From assembly GCA_030160035.1 (NCBI GenBank), contig BSNO01000003.1:62001-126000 (forward strand): DNA of 64,000 nt, read 5' to 3'. Every line of letters starts with the position of its first letter. Within the stretch, counting starts at the first letter, position 1. The stretch is from Rhizobium albus. GTDB lineage: Bacteria; Pseudomonadota; Alphaproteobacteria; Rhizobiales; Rhizobiaceae. Positions 1-8,032 of this stretch are shown here, one piece after another. Position numbers and translations under genes: made by a program. Under the pieces are notes generated by a model. It was not told the origin of the DNA. It did not search any database and was given only the letters and a program-made list of their open reading frames with translations.

Positions 1-436
1 ACCAGGCGACGAACCATTCTTCGCCCGCCACGTCGATCTTCCGGAAGCGCACGAAGGCATGCATCTTGTGGGCATCGCGCCGGATCGATTTTTCCATCCG
101 TTCGAGCCGCTGGATGTCTGGGTCGGATGCGATGCGGAGCAGGTTTTTCTCGCGCGAAACCCTCAGGAGCAGCCGGTACATGAAGGAGAAGCGATCCGGA
201 TCGCGATGATGGATCACCTGTTCCAGCCGTTTGACAACCTCGCGCGGCACGGTGAATTCCGCACCGGCCGGCGGCTCGGGCAGAAGCGATGACGCATTCT
301 CGAAAAGGTCTTCCGCCGTCTGCCCAACCACGCTGAACCGGACGTCGCCGGGCTTGACGCCGGCCAGCGCCAGCTGCCGCGCCGCATGGCGCCACCCGTC
401 GAAATCCGTCTGATCGGCGAGGGTAACCGAGTACAT
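1..436 (-). CDS. UdgX/DUF4130-type DNA metabolism protein (N-terminal part)
   Basis: The first 145 residues are visible; the gene runs off the left edge without a stop. The protein begins MYSVTLADQTDFDGWRHAAR and contains the stretch FSFMYRLLLRVSREKNLL and the pattern RRDAHKMHAFVRFRK, which are characteristic of the DUF4130 domain found alone or as the N-terminus of UdgX-type uracil-DNA-binding proteins in alphaproteobacteria. Its ATG lies two bases after the stop of the upstream radical-SAM gene, so the two are almost certainly one operon; this pairing (TIGR03915 with TIGR03916) is recurrent in bacteria. Whether a uracil-DNA glycosylase domain follows cannot be seen. The family assignment rests on the recognised motifs and the partner gene. 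Confidence 0.75.
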   Translation of the reverse strand, partial: MYSVTLADQTDFDGWRHAARQLALAGVKPGDVRFSVVGQTAEDLFENASSLLPEPPAGAEFTVPREVVKRLEQVIHHRDPDRFSFMYRLLLRVSREKNLLRIASDPDIQRLERMEKSIRRDAHKMHAFVRFRKIDVAGEEWFVAW

Positions 437-438
437 GG

Positions 439-1674
439 TTAGAACAGCGACAACTGCGCCGGTTGCGGCGTCATGCGTGCTTTGAGCGAAGGACTATCGG
501 TCAGTCCGCCCGGTTGCCAATCGAGCGCGGTGATGAACGGCCGAACCTTGTTGACCGACTGACAAAGCCGGCCGACATCCTCGAGCCTGAGCGTTCGATA
601 GCGCCGCACCTGCAGGATCTTCGCCACGGCCTTGGTGCCGAGCCCCGGCACGCGCAGCAGCGATTCCCGATCGCCCCGGTTGACGTCGACTGGAAAACGC
701 TGGCGATTGGCAAGCGCCCAAGCAAGCTTGGGGTCGACGGCGAGATCGAGCATCCCGTCGCTCTGGCCCGCCAGGATCTCGTTCTGCTCGAAGCCATAGA
801 AGCGCATCAGCCAGTCGGCCTGGTACAGCCGATGCTCGCGCATCAGCGGCGGCTGGATGAGCGGCAGCGATGATTTCGCATCCGGTATCGGACTGAAGGC
901 GGAGTAGTACACGCGCTTCAGATGATAGCTCGAATAGAGCCGGGCGCTGGTTTTCAGGATCGTGTCATCATTGGCGGCATCGGCGCCGATGATCATCTGC
1001 GTCGACTGCCCGCCCGGCGCAAAGCGTTCTTTTCTCTTGGTGCGCAGCGTCGGCTCGGATTTCTCCTCGATCTTCATCCGCAAATTGCCCATCGCCTTAC
1101 GGATTTCCGCAGGACGCTTCTCCGGCGCTAGGCGCGAAACGCCGTCATCGGTCGGCAATTCCACATTGATCGACAGTCGGTCGGCAAAGCGACCCGCTTC
1201 CTCGAGCAGCAGCGGGTCGCAATCCGGAATGGTCTTCAAATGAATGTAGCCGGCAAAGCGGTGCGTCACGCGAAGCTGCCGTGCCACTTCGACCAACTGC
1301 ATCATCGTTTCGTCCGGCGAACGGATGATCCCGGAGGAGAGGAACAGCCCCTCAATGTAGTTCCGCTTGTAGAAATCGAGCGTCAGGTAGACGACTTCCT
1401 GCACCGTGAAGCGGGCCCGACGCACATTCGACGACGACCGGTTGATGCAATAGGCGCAATCGTAAATGCAGAAATTCGTGAGCAGGATTTTCAGAAGCGA
1501 AATGCATCGCCCGTCCGGCGCATAGGAATGACAAATGCCGGCCCCGGTGGTCGACCCGATGCCACCCGTGGCGAGCGAGTTGCGCTTCGTCGAACCGGAG
1601 GAAGCACAAGAAGCGTCGTATTTCGCAGCGTCCGAAAGGATCGCCAGTTTTTCCATCGTCGATAGCTGAGCCAT
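439..1674 (-). CDS. Putative DNA modification/repair radical SAM protein
   Basis: A 411-residue protein with a radical-SAM cysteine triad in C-x3-C-x2-C spacing (about residues 69, 73 and 76, context NFCIYDCAYC) that should ligate a 4Fe-4S cluster and S-adenosylmethionine. Near the C-terminus (about residues 342-355) the sequence RVPGLGTKAVAKIL is a helix-hairpin-helix DNA-binding motif. This combination defines the TIGR03916 family, proposed to act in DNA modification or repair; no substrate has been established as far as I know. It is the first gene of a two-gene operon with the DUF4130/UdgX gene. Starts at ATG 1674. Family call is firm, biochemical role is inference. Confidence 0.88.
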   Translation of the reverse strand: MAQLSTMEKLAILSDAAKYDASCASSGSTKRNSLATGGIGSTTGAGICHSYAPDGRCISLLKILLTNFCIYDCAYCINRSSSNVRRARFTVQEVVYLTLDFYKRNYIEGLFLSSGIIRSPDETMMQLVEVARQLRVTHRFAGYIHLKTIPDCDPLLLEEAGRFADRLSINVELPTDDGVSRLAPEKRPAEIRKAMGNLRMKIEEKSEPTLRTKRKERFAPGGQSTQMIIGADAANDDTILKTSARLYSSYHLKRVYYSAFSPIPDAKSSLPLIQPPLMREHRLYQADWLMRFYGFEQNEILAGQSDGMLDLAVDPKLAWALANRQRFPVDVNRGDRESLLRVPGLGTKAVAKILQVRRYRTLRLEDVGRLCQSVNKVRPFITALDWQPGGLTDSPSLKARMTPQPAQLSLF

Positions 1675-1949
1675 GCGTTCATGCTATGTTCGCAGGAGGC
1701 TGGCGTCTATGTCTTTTATTGTATAGATACCGAGGGATTTGGGAGCCCTGCCGATCGGTTCTCACGAAAGTCCAATCCACCTCATCCTGAGCCTGTCGAA
1801 GGACGAGGTGGCCCCGATCATGCCCGCCTCGTGGTTCGGCAGGCTCACCATGAGGGGCGCGAGAGATGCCGCCACGCCCTCGCCCTTCGACAGGCTCAGG
1901 ATGAGGGCTGGGGGAGATCATGGAGGGCCGCAAGGCAGCGCCGCAATGT
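1675..1949. other. Intergenic region holding a palindromic repeat cluster
   Basis: No gene is visible between the divergent start of the radical-SAM gene and the stop of the WD40 gene. The left part should carry the promoter of the radical-SAM operon on the minus strand. The right part, 1779-1907, is made of three related palindromic units described as a separate repeat. Confidence 0.7.
1779..1907. repeat. Palindromic REP/BIME-like repeat cluster (three units)
   Basis: Three copies of a roughly 30-base unit alternate in orientation. Unit one (1779-1809) has the core CATCCTGAGCCTGTCGAAGG, unit two (1828-1855) is a diverged inverted copy with TTCGGCAGGCTCACCATGAG, and unit three (1878-1907) is an almost exact inverted copy of unit one with CCTTCGACAGGCTCAGGATG. 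Each unit starts and ends with complementary CCTC/GAGG bases, so single units and unit pairs can fold. This is a widespread intergenic repeat type in alphaproteobacteria. It lies 3' of the WD40 gene, where it could stop transcription or protect the mRNA end. Confidence 0.8.
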
Positions 1950-2924
1950 TCAAGCAGTGATATCCACCACGCCGCAATCGCCGGCCTCGGAGCCGAAAAC
2001 AAGCTGGTGGCCATCGCGGCTCCAGTCGAGCGAGGAGAGGGCGCCCTTGCCGGGGCGGCGCAAGAGCACCTCCTTGCCGTCTTCCATGCGTGCAGCGAGG
2101 ATCATGCCGTCATTGAAACCGATGGCGACCACATCCTGTGCAGGATGGCAGGCGACGACGGTGACGAGCGCGTCGCCCCGCGTGCCGAGTTCGAGCGGCG
2201 GCTTGCCCATCGGGCCATCCTTGCCGACGAAGGGCCACACGATCGCGGCCGGCGCGCCGGATGAGGCGAGCCATTTGCCCTTGAAGCTCCAGGATAGCGA
2301 CTTCACCTTGGCGGGATAGCCGGACATTCGCATGTCGTGCAGGTCGGACATGCGCCAGCCATGCAGTGCCTGTTCCTGCATCGTGGTGACGAGATACTTG
2401 CCATCGGGCGAGAAGGTGATGCCCGTGTGGCTGCCCTTCCATTCAAGTTCCGCAGGCTTGGAATCCATGCCGGCCCAGACGAGGGTCACGCCGTTGTAGC
2501 GGGCAAGCGCCACCCTCAGGCCCTTCGGCGCGAAGGCTATGCCCTCGACCGTTCGCTCGCAGGCGATCTCCTTGAGCGTTCCGTCTGCCAGCCGCACATA
2601 GGCAGTGCGCCCGGAGGAAAAACCGATCACCCCTTGAGGCCCGGACGCGATCTGGCCAATCCATTTGCGACCGATCTCGGCGAGCGTCTCGATCTCGCCC
2701 GTGGCGGAGATGCGGCTTACCTTACCATCCTCGCCGCCCGTCAGAAGGGCCTTGGCGTCACCGGTAAGCGTCGCCACCAGCAGCCCGTCATGCGCTGCCA
2801 CGGTCTTGTGGCCATGATAGAGCCGATGGACGGTGCCGTCCGCCATCGCGAAGGTCGGAATACCTGAAACGAAGCGCGCGGCGACGCAATACCCGTCAAG
2901 GTCGAGAGGAGCGACTGTCGGCAT
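1950..2924 (-). CDS. WD40 repeat protein linked to COG0523 GTPase
   Basis: A 324-residue protein with no signal peptide, built of repeated beta-strand units such as GVTLVWAGMDSKPAELEW, GITFSPDGKYLVTTMQEQAL and LSSLDWSRDGHQLVFGSEAG, each with the x-(S/P)-D-G turn of WD40/beta-propeller blades. About seven blades fit the length. It starts four bases after the stop of the upstream metal-chaperone GTPase gene, so both should be made from one transcript. A scaffold role in metal transfer is inferred only from the operon. The stop is at 1950, next to the palindromic repeat cluster. Confidence 0.8.
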   Translation of the reverse strand: MPTVAPLDLDGYCVAARFVSGIPTFAMADGTVHRLYHGHKTVAAHDGLLVATLTGDAKALLTGGEDGKVSRISATGEIETLAEIGRKWIGQIASGPQGVIGFSSGRTAYVRLADGTLKEIACERTVEGIAFAPKGLRVALARYNGVTLVWAGMDSKPAELEWKGSHTGITFSPDGKYLVTTMQEQALHGWRMSDLHDMRMSGYPAKVKSLSWSFKGKWLASSGAPAAIVWPFVGKDGPMGKPPLELGTRGDALVTVVACHPAQDVVAIGFNDGMILAARMEDGKEVLLRRPGKGALSSLDWSRDGHQLVFGSEAGDCGVVDITA

Positions 2925-2928
2925 CCGT

Positions 2929-4083
2929 TCAGCCGGCCTGGCAGGCGAGGAAGGTGCGTTCCAACTTTTCGCGATCGAGCTCGCGGCCGATAAAGACGAT
3001 GCGGCTCTCGCGCTTCTCGCCGTCCTTCCAGGCCCGCTGGTGATCGCCTTCGATCAGCATGTGGATTCCTTGGATGACATAGCGATCCTCGTCGCCCTCG
3101 AAGGCGATGATGCCCTTGAGCCTAAGGATGTTCGGTCCATCCATCTGGGTGATCTTCTCGATCCACGGGAAGAACTTCTTCGGGTCCATGGAACCCGCGC
3201 GCAGCGACACCGACTGCACCGTCGCATCGTGGATGTCGGATGCTTCGCCGTGGTGATGATGATCGTGCCCATGGTGGTCGTGCCCATGGTGCTCGTGTCC
3301 GTGGTGATCATGGTCATGATGGGCGTGATCGTGATGATCATGATCGCAGTCCGGGCCACAAACATGATCGTGGTCGTGATCATGGTCCTTTTGGTCGAGG
3401 AAGTGCGGGTCGCTCTCCAGCGCCCGCTGCAGATCGAACGCGGCGCGGTTGAGCACCTGGGTCACATCGATCTTGGCGCGCTCGGCGCGGTGGATGCGTG
3501 CTGAGGGATTGATGGCGCGCACCGTCGCCTCGATCTTGCGCAGTTCGGCTTCGTCGACGAGGTCGGTCTTGTTGAGGATGACGACGTCGGCAAAGGCGAT
3601 CTGGTCTTCGGCCTCGCGCGAATCCTTGAGCCTCAGCGGCAGGTGCTTGGCGTCGACGAGCGCGACGACGGCGTCGAGCTGCGTCTTGGAACGCACGTCC
3701 TCGTCCATGAAGAAGGTCTGGGCGACCGGGGCCGGATCGGCAAGGCCGGTCGTTTCCACGATGATCGCGTCGAAGCGGCCGGGGCGGCGCATCAGGCCTT
3801 CCACGACACGGATCAGGTCGCCGCGCACCGTGCAGCAGACGCAGCCATTGTTCATTTCGTAGATCTCTTCGTCGCTCTCGACGATCAGATCGTTGTCGAT
3901 GCCGATCTCGCCGAACTCGTTGACGATGACCGCGTATTTCTGGCCGTGGTTTTCCGACAGGATGCGGTTGAGGAGCGTGGTCTTGCCGGCACCGAGATAG
4001 CCCGTCAGCACAGTGACGGGGATCGGCTTGGCGTCGGTGGATGTGGCAGGGTTCGGGACGGATTGCGTCGCTGCGTCGCTCAT
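2929..4083 (-). CDS. CobW/COG0523-family metal-chaperone GTPase, His-rich
   Basis: A 384-residue G3E GTPase. Walker A GYLGAGKT lies at residues 28-35, the CxCC metal-binding motif GCVCC at 80-84, ETTGLADP near 110-117, and the base-recognition NKTD at 171-174. A very His/Asp-rich linker at about 233-279 (with an internal C-x4-C, VCGPDC) precedes the CobW C-terminal domain. The CxCC motif and the polyhistidine stretch are typical of zinc-handling members (YciC/ZigA/ZNG1 type), although cobalt or other metals cannot be excluded. The downstream WD40 gene is co-transcribed. I looked for a Zur-type operator in the 4084-4230 region and saw no convincing one. Confidence 0.88.
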   Translation of the reverse strand: MSDAATQSVPNPATSTDAKPIPVTVLTGYLGAGKTTLLNRILSENHGQKYAVIVNEFGEIGIDNDLIVESDEEIYEMNNGCVCCTVRGDLIRVVEGLMRRPGRFDAIIVETTGLADPAPVAQTFFMDEDVRSKTQLDAVVALVDAKHLPLRLKDSREAEDQIAFADVVILNKTDLVDEAELRKIEATVRAINPSARIHRAERAKIDVTQVLNRAAFDLQRALESDPHFLDQKDHDHDHDHVCGPDCDHDHHDHAHHDHDHHGHEHHGHDHHGHDHHHHGEASDIHDATVQSVSLRAGSMDPKKFFPWIEKITQMDGPNILRLKGIIAFEGDEDRYVIQGIHMLIEGDHQRAWKDGEKRESRIVFIGRELDREKLERTFLACQAG

Positions 4084-4230
4084 GGCGGGAACCTTTCATT
4101 CGTTGCTCGGGATATAGGCCCTCCGAGCGGGCTCTGCCAAGGGTACCAGGACGGAAGTGCTGCCCCGGCGCCTTTCCTTTCCCGCCTTGCCATCTATCTC
4201 CCGCTCGTCTGGACAAGGGAGCACGGCGAG

Positions 4231-5436
4231 ATGGCGGCATTGGTGGCGACGAGAGAGGCCGGATTGCAGCGCCTGGCGGAATTCGTCGATGACGCCGGCG
4301 AACGCTACGCCCGCGACCGCAACACCGATTTCGGCGATCCTGCGCGAAATGCCGTTTCGATGCTGTCGCCCTATCTGCGCCACCGCCTTGTCTCTGAAGA
4401 AGAAGTCGTGACGGCAGTTCTTGAACGGCATTCTGCGCGTGATGCCGAGAAGTTCATCCAGGAAGTTTACTGGCGCACATACTTCAAGGGTTGGCTGGAG
4501 CAGCGCCCGCAGGTCTGGCGCGACTATGAGACGGCGCGTGACCGATCCCTCGCCGCGCTCGCGGCGAATAAGGGGCTTGCCACCGCTTACAATCAGGCCG
4601 TTGCGGGCACCACCGGGATCGACGCTTTCGATGCTTTTGCTCTGGAACTGGTGGAAACCGGCTATCTCCACAACCACGCGCGCATGTGGTTCGCATCGAT
4701 CTGGATTTTCACGCTCCGGCTGCCCTGGGAACTGGGAGCCGACTTCTTCATGCGCCATCTGATGGATGGCGACCCGGCCTCCAACACGCTCTCCTGGCGC
4801 TGGGTCGGGGGCCTGCACACCCGCGGCAAGAATTATCTCGCCACGCGCGACAACATTCGCCGATATACGAATGGGCGTTTCAACCCCAAGGGTCTCAACG
4901 AAAACGCGCCACCGCTCGATGGCCCGGAGCCGCCGCGCCCGTCGAAACTGCCGGTTGGTGGAAATCCCGCGGCCGTTCCGAGCGTCCTTCTTCTCCACGA
5001 CGACGATTGCATCGCGCCACCCTTTGACGCGCTGCCGGACGACATTGTTGATGTAATTGCACTCGATGCATCCGCTGGACGTTCGCCAGGCGAGAAGGGC
5101 AATTTGGCAGCGGCATTCACGCGCGGCGCGCTTGTGGATGCCCTTGCCACTCATGCCGCTGGGCGCGATGGTTCGCTCGAGACGGATCCGGAGCGTATCG
5201 CTGCCCGCGTTGTGCAATCAGGCGCCCGCCAGGTCGTCGCGCCTCATGCTCCAGTCGGCCCGGTCAACGATGCCCTGAACCGCATCGCGAAAGCGCTGCA
5301 AAGCCAGGAGATCGCGATGGTCCGGCCGATCCGCGCCTATGACCGCGAAGCCTGGCCGCATGCGACGAAGGGCTTCTTTGCGTTGAAAACGGTCATCGCG
5401 GACATGCTAGCCTTGATGGCGAGGCGCAGCGTCTGA
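4231..5436 (+). CDS. Photolyase/cryptochrome-related FAD-binding protein with swapped domains
   Basis: A 401-residue protein. The open frame extends far upstream, but the ATG at 4231 follows a purine-rich AAGGGA and begins the homologous region. Residues about 1-250 are the helical FAD-binding domain of photolyases: RNAVSMLSPYLRHRLVSEEE, YWRTYFKGWLEQRP, YLHNHARMWFASIWIFTL, NTLSWRWVGGLHTRGKNYLA and the arm YTNGRF. The usual N-terminal alpha/beta photolyase domain is absent from the front; instead residues about 265-401 begin SVLLLHDDDCIAPP and end with AWPHATKGFFALKTVI, which looks like an alpha/beta domain placed at the C-terminus. The 3' end is convergent with the creatininase gene with a three-base gap. 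A light-dependent function is possible but not shown. Confidence 0.72.
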   Translation: MAALVATREAGLQRLAEFVDDAGERYARDRNTDFGDPARNAVSMLSPYLRHRLVSEEEVVTAVLERHSARDAEKFIQEVYWRTYFKGWLEQRPQVWRDYETARDRSLAALAANKGLATAYNQAVAGTTGIDAFDAFALELVETGYLHNHARMWFASIWIFTLRLPWELGADFFMRHLMDGDPASNTLSWRWVGGLHTRGKNYLATRDNIRRYTNGRFNPKGLNENAPPLDGPEPPRPSKLPVGGNPAAVPSVLLLHDDDCIAPPFDALPDDIVDVIALDASAGRSPGEKGNLAAAFTRGALVDALATHAAGRDGSLETDPERIAARVVQSGARQVVAPHAPVGPVNDALNRIAKALQSQEIAMVRPIRAYDREAWPHATKGFFALKTVIADMLALMARRSV

Positions 5437-5439
5437 TCT

Positions 5440-6294
5440 TTACGTCAGGCGGGCCGCGTCGAAGCGGTGGACGTCGTCCAGAAGCTCGATGAACTGCGCC
5501 GCCGCATGGTCGATGATGCGCCGACCCGTCTCGGCATCGGCGCTCGCAGCATCGCCCACCACGCCCTGCGGATTGAGATCGCTCGCCTTCCAGCCAAAGG
5601 CGTGCGGGCCGTAGGCGCGCAGATGGCGCATGTTTCCGGCCAATTCGCGCTGGAAGGATGGAAAATTCTCCGCCTTGTCCATCGCTACCGTTTCGGGTTT
5701 CAGCGCCAGGATCATCGACGTTTCGATCAGCCCGCCATGGATATCGAAGGGCTTGTCGGCTGGCGAGATCACACCTTCCGGCAGGGGAAACCGCGTCCAA
5801 CTTGTCGCCACGGCAAGCATGTTGAAGCGCACCCTGGCTTCCGTGGCGATCACCGTCATCAGCGGCGCGTTGCCGCCATGGGCATTGAGCATCACGAATT
5901 TGCGGATACCCGCAGCATTGAGATCGGCGGCGATGCCGAGCCATCGCTCGATGGCTTCCTGATAGCCGAGCGTGCGCGTCCCCGCCACGTCCATGTGCTC
6001 GATCGAGTAACCGACCGGCTCGACGGGAAGCATGGTGACGGGAAGGCCATCCGGCAAAAGCGCCACGATGCGCTGCGCAAGCCCATCCGCGATGATCGTA
6101 TCCGTCTCGAACGGCAGATGCGGCCCATGCTGTTCATGCGCCCCAAGCGGCAGAACGGCAATCCAGTCCGCACGATCGGCCGGCTCCGTTGCGCGACCTT
6201 CGATGTCACGCAGATCGGCGCTGAGGAAACGCTCGGGAAGGGCCCCAGGGGTGCCCCCAGGAGTGCCCAAAGGAATGCCAACAGGAATGCCCAT
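5440..6294 (-). CDS. Creatininase-family amidohydrolase
   Basis: A 284-residue protein starting at ATG 6294, preceded by GAAGGCGAG. The metal-binding signature LPLGAHEQHGPHLPFETDT (Glu, His and Asp ligands) and the NAHGGN loop identify the creatininase/FAPy-deformylase-like superfamily, which hydrolyses cyclic or linear amides such as creatinine or lactams. The family is used for substrates as diverse as creatinine, F420 precursors and mycofactocin peptides, so the substrate is open. Residues 2-18 are an unusual repeat of Gly-x-Pro steps (GIPVGIPLGTPGGTPG). The gene is divergent from a MarR regulator that could control it. Confidence 0.85.
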   Translation of the reverse strand: MGIPVGIPLGTPGGTPGALPERFLSADLRDIEGRATEPADRADWIAVLPLGAHEQHGPHLPFETDTIIADGLAQRIVALLPDGLPVTMLPVEPVGYSIEHMDVAGTRTLGYQEAIERWLGIAADLNAAGIRKFVMLNAHGGNAPLMTVIATEARVRFNMLAVATSWTRFPLPEGVISPADKPFDIHGGLIETSMILALKPETVAMDKAENFPSFQRELAGNMRHLRAYGPHAFGWKASDLNPQGVVGDAASADAETGRRIIDHAAAQFIELLDDVHRFDAARLT

Positions 6295-6408
6295 TGTCTC
6301 GCCTTCGCGCCTTGATAACATAAGCCGGCAAAAGAATGCCTGCTCGCTTGCCCTGCAATAAAGGGCCAAAGGGAGAGGATGCAAGCGGCTGAGGGGAGAT
6401 CGCCGAAG

Positions 6409-6900
6409 ATGGCGAAGAAGGACAAGCCTGAAAAGGGCAAGAAAAAGCGCGACCAGGAGACAGTGGCCGATGGCACGCTGTCGACCACATTGATCCAGAC
6501 GGCCCGCGCCATGCGCACCTTGCTCGCCCGCGATCTCGTCGACCACGGTCTCTATGCCGGGCAGGAAATGGTGATCCTGTCGCTGGCGGAAGCCGACGGG
6601 AAATCGCCGGGCGTCATCGCTGCCGAACTCGGTGTGCGGGCACCGACCATCACCAAGACGGTCAATCGCTTGATGGCGCAGGGTTTTGTGGAAAAGCGCG
6701 ACAATGGAAGCGACGGCCGCCGCACCGAAATTACCCTGACTGCGCGCGGCCAGGAGACGCTGGCCTCGATCAGGCAGGCGACGGCGGGTGTCGAGCAGGC
6801 TCTTTTGGCGGGCCTTAGCGGCAAGGAGACCCGCCAGCTGGCAAAGCTTCTGAAGAAGCTGGAGGAAAACATCTCTGAGACGACTGCGCCGCAGGCTTGA
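6409..6900 (+). CDS. MarR-family transcriptional regulator
   Basis: A 163-residue protein; the ATG at 6409 is preferred over 6379 because AGGGGAG sits ten bases upstream. After a lysine-rich N-terminus comes the MarR winged helix: VIAAELGVRAPTITKTVNRL as recognition helices and EKRDNGSDGRRTEITLTARG as the wing. It is divergent from the creatininase gene with about 115 bases between the start codons, a typical arrangement for a repressor of its neighbour. The ligand is unknown. Confidence 0.88.
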   Translation: MAKKDKPEKGKKKRDQETVADGTLSTTLIQTARAMRTLLARDLVDHGLYAGQEMVILSLAEADGKSPGVIAAELGVRAPTITKTVNRLMAQGFVEKRDNGSDGRRTEITLTARGQETLASIRQATAGVEQALLAGLSGKETRQLAKLLKKLEENISETTAPQA

Positions 6901-6947
6901 TCGCCACGCGAGTGCAACGCCATTGTCGCCGCGCGTTCAATCTGTTT

Positions 6948-6964
6948 ATTTAAACGCTTTAAAT
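6948..6964. promoter_or_regulatory. Candidate LacI-family operator
   Basis: ATTTAAACGCTTTAAAT is a palindrome with seven-base arms around CGC, lying 24 bases in front of the TTG start of the LacI-family gene. AT-rich palindromes with a central CG and this size are typical LacI-family operators, so autoregulation is likely. Seen in sequence; function inferred. Confidence 0.5.
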
Positions 6965-6987
6965 CATGTCACAGGGGTGGAGACCGG

Positions 6988-8007
6988 TTGGCCCAGAAGA
7001 TCAAACTCTCGACGATCGCTGAATCGCTGGGCGTATCGACGGCAACCGTTTCGCTTGCCTTGCGCGACAGTCCCCTCGTCGCCGACACGACGCGCGAGAA
7101 GATCAAGGACCAGGCCCGCGCGCTCGGCTACATCTACAACCGCCGTGCGGCGAGCCTGCGCACATCGCGCTCCGGGATCATCGGCGTCGTCGTCCACGAC
7201 ATCATGAACCCGTTCTACGCGGAAATTCTGCGCGCCATCGAAAGCGAGCTCGATCGCAACCGTCAGACCTTCATCCTGTCGAACCACTACGACTCGGTCG
7301 AAAAGCAGCGCACCTTCCTGGAAACGCTGCTGCAGCTCGGCAGCGATGGCGTGATCATGTCGCCTGCCATCGGCACCCCGCGTGACGATCTGCTGCTAGC
7401 GGAAAACAATGGCATGCCGACGATCCTCATTGCGCGCTCGGTGCCGGATATCGACGTGCCGACCTTCCGCGGCGACGATGCCTACGGGATCGCGCTTGCC
7501 ACGAACCATCTCATCGGCCTCGGTCATCGCGTCATCGCCATGATCGGCGGCACGGACCAGACCTCGACCGGCCGCGACCGCTATCAGGGCTATGTAGATG
7601 CGTTGAAGAAGGCCGGCATCGAAGTAGATCCGGTGCTGCGCATACCCGGTCCGCGCACGAAGCAGGGCGGCTTCGAAGCGGCGGTGAATTTCCTCTCAAT
7701 GCCGCAAAAACCCACTGCCGCCGTCTGCTGGAACGACCTCGTCGCCATCGGCCTGATGAATGGCATCCAGCGCGCTGGTCTCGTTCCGGGGCGCGATATC
7801 TCGGTCACTGGCTATGACGATCTCGAGGAAGCATCGATCGCAACGCCGGCGCTGACGACCGTCTGGAACGGCCAGTCCGAGGTTGGGCGCATGGCGGCGC
7901 GTGCACTGCTCGACAAGCTAGCCGGCAGCCATGCCGAAGATTACCTCCACCTCATCAAGCCGGAAATGCGCATCCGGCAATCGACGGCTCCTCTCCATCC
8001 ACGCTGA
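6988..8007 (+). CDS. LacI-family transcriptional regulator
   Basis: A 339-residue protein starting at TTG 6988 behind GGGGTGGAGA. The N-terminal HTH STIAESLGVSTATVSLALRD is followed by the hinge region SLRTSRSGIIGVVVHDIMNP and a periplasmic-binding-protein-like effector domain (sugar-binding fold) ending near MRIRQSTAPLHPR. It is followed 25 bases later by a 2-hydroxyacid dehydrogenase gene, so it probably governs the catabolic genes downstream. Whether the effector is a sugar, sugar acid or another compound cannot be decided from sequence. Confidence 0.92.
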   Translation: MAQKIKLSTIAESLGVSTATVSLALRDSPLVADTTREKIKDQARALGYIYNRRAASLRTSRSGIIGVVVHDIMNPFYAEILRAIESELDRNRQTFILSNHYDSVEKQRTFLETLLQLGSDGVIMSPAIGTPRDDLLLAENNGMPTILIARSVPDIDVPTFRGDDAYGIALATNHLIGLGHRVIAMIGGTDQTSTGRDRYQGYVDALKKAGIEVDPVLRIPGPRTKQGGFEAAVNFLSMPQKPTAAVCWNDLVAIGLMNGIQRAGLVPGRDISVTGYDDLEEASIATPALTTVWNGQSEVGRMAARALLDKLAGSHAEDYLHLIKPEMRIRQSTAPLHPR

Positions 8008-8032
8008 CATCAGACAAGAAGGAACCTGGTCC

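Noticed and set aside
3230..3385. Short tandem repeats of GTGATCATG type, at first sight like a repeat array
   Set aside because: They encode the His/Asp-rich linker of the COG0523 GTPase and are explained by codon repetition; not a CRISPR or satellite.
4084..4230. Zur operator upstream of the metal GTPase
   Set aside because: Only a weak AT-rich GATATA; no dyad of the expected kind was seen.
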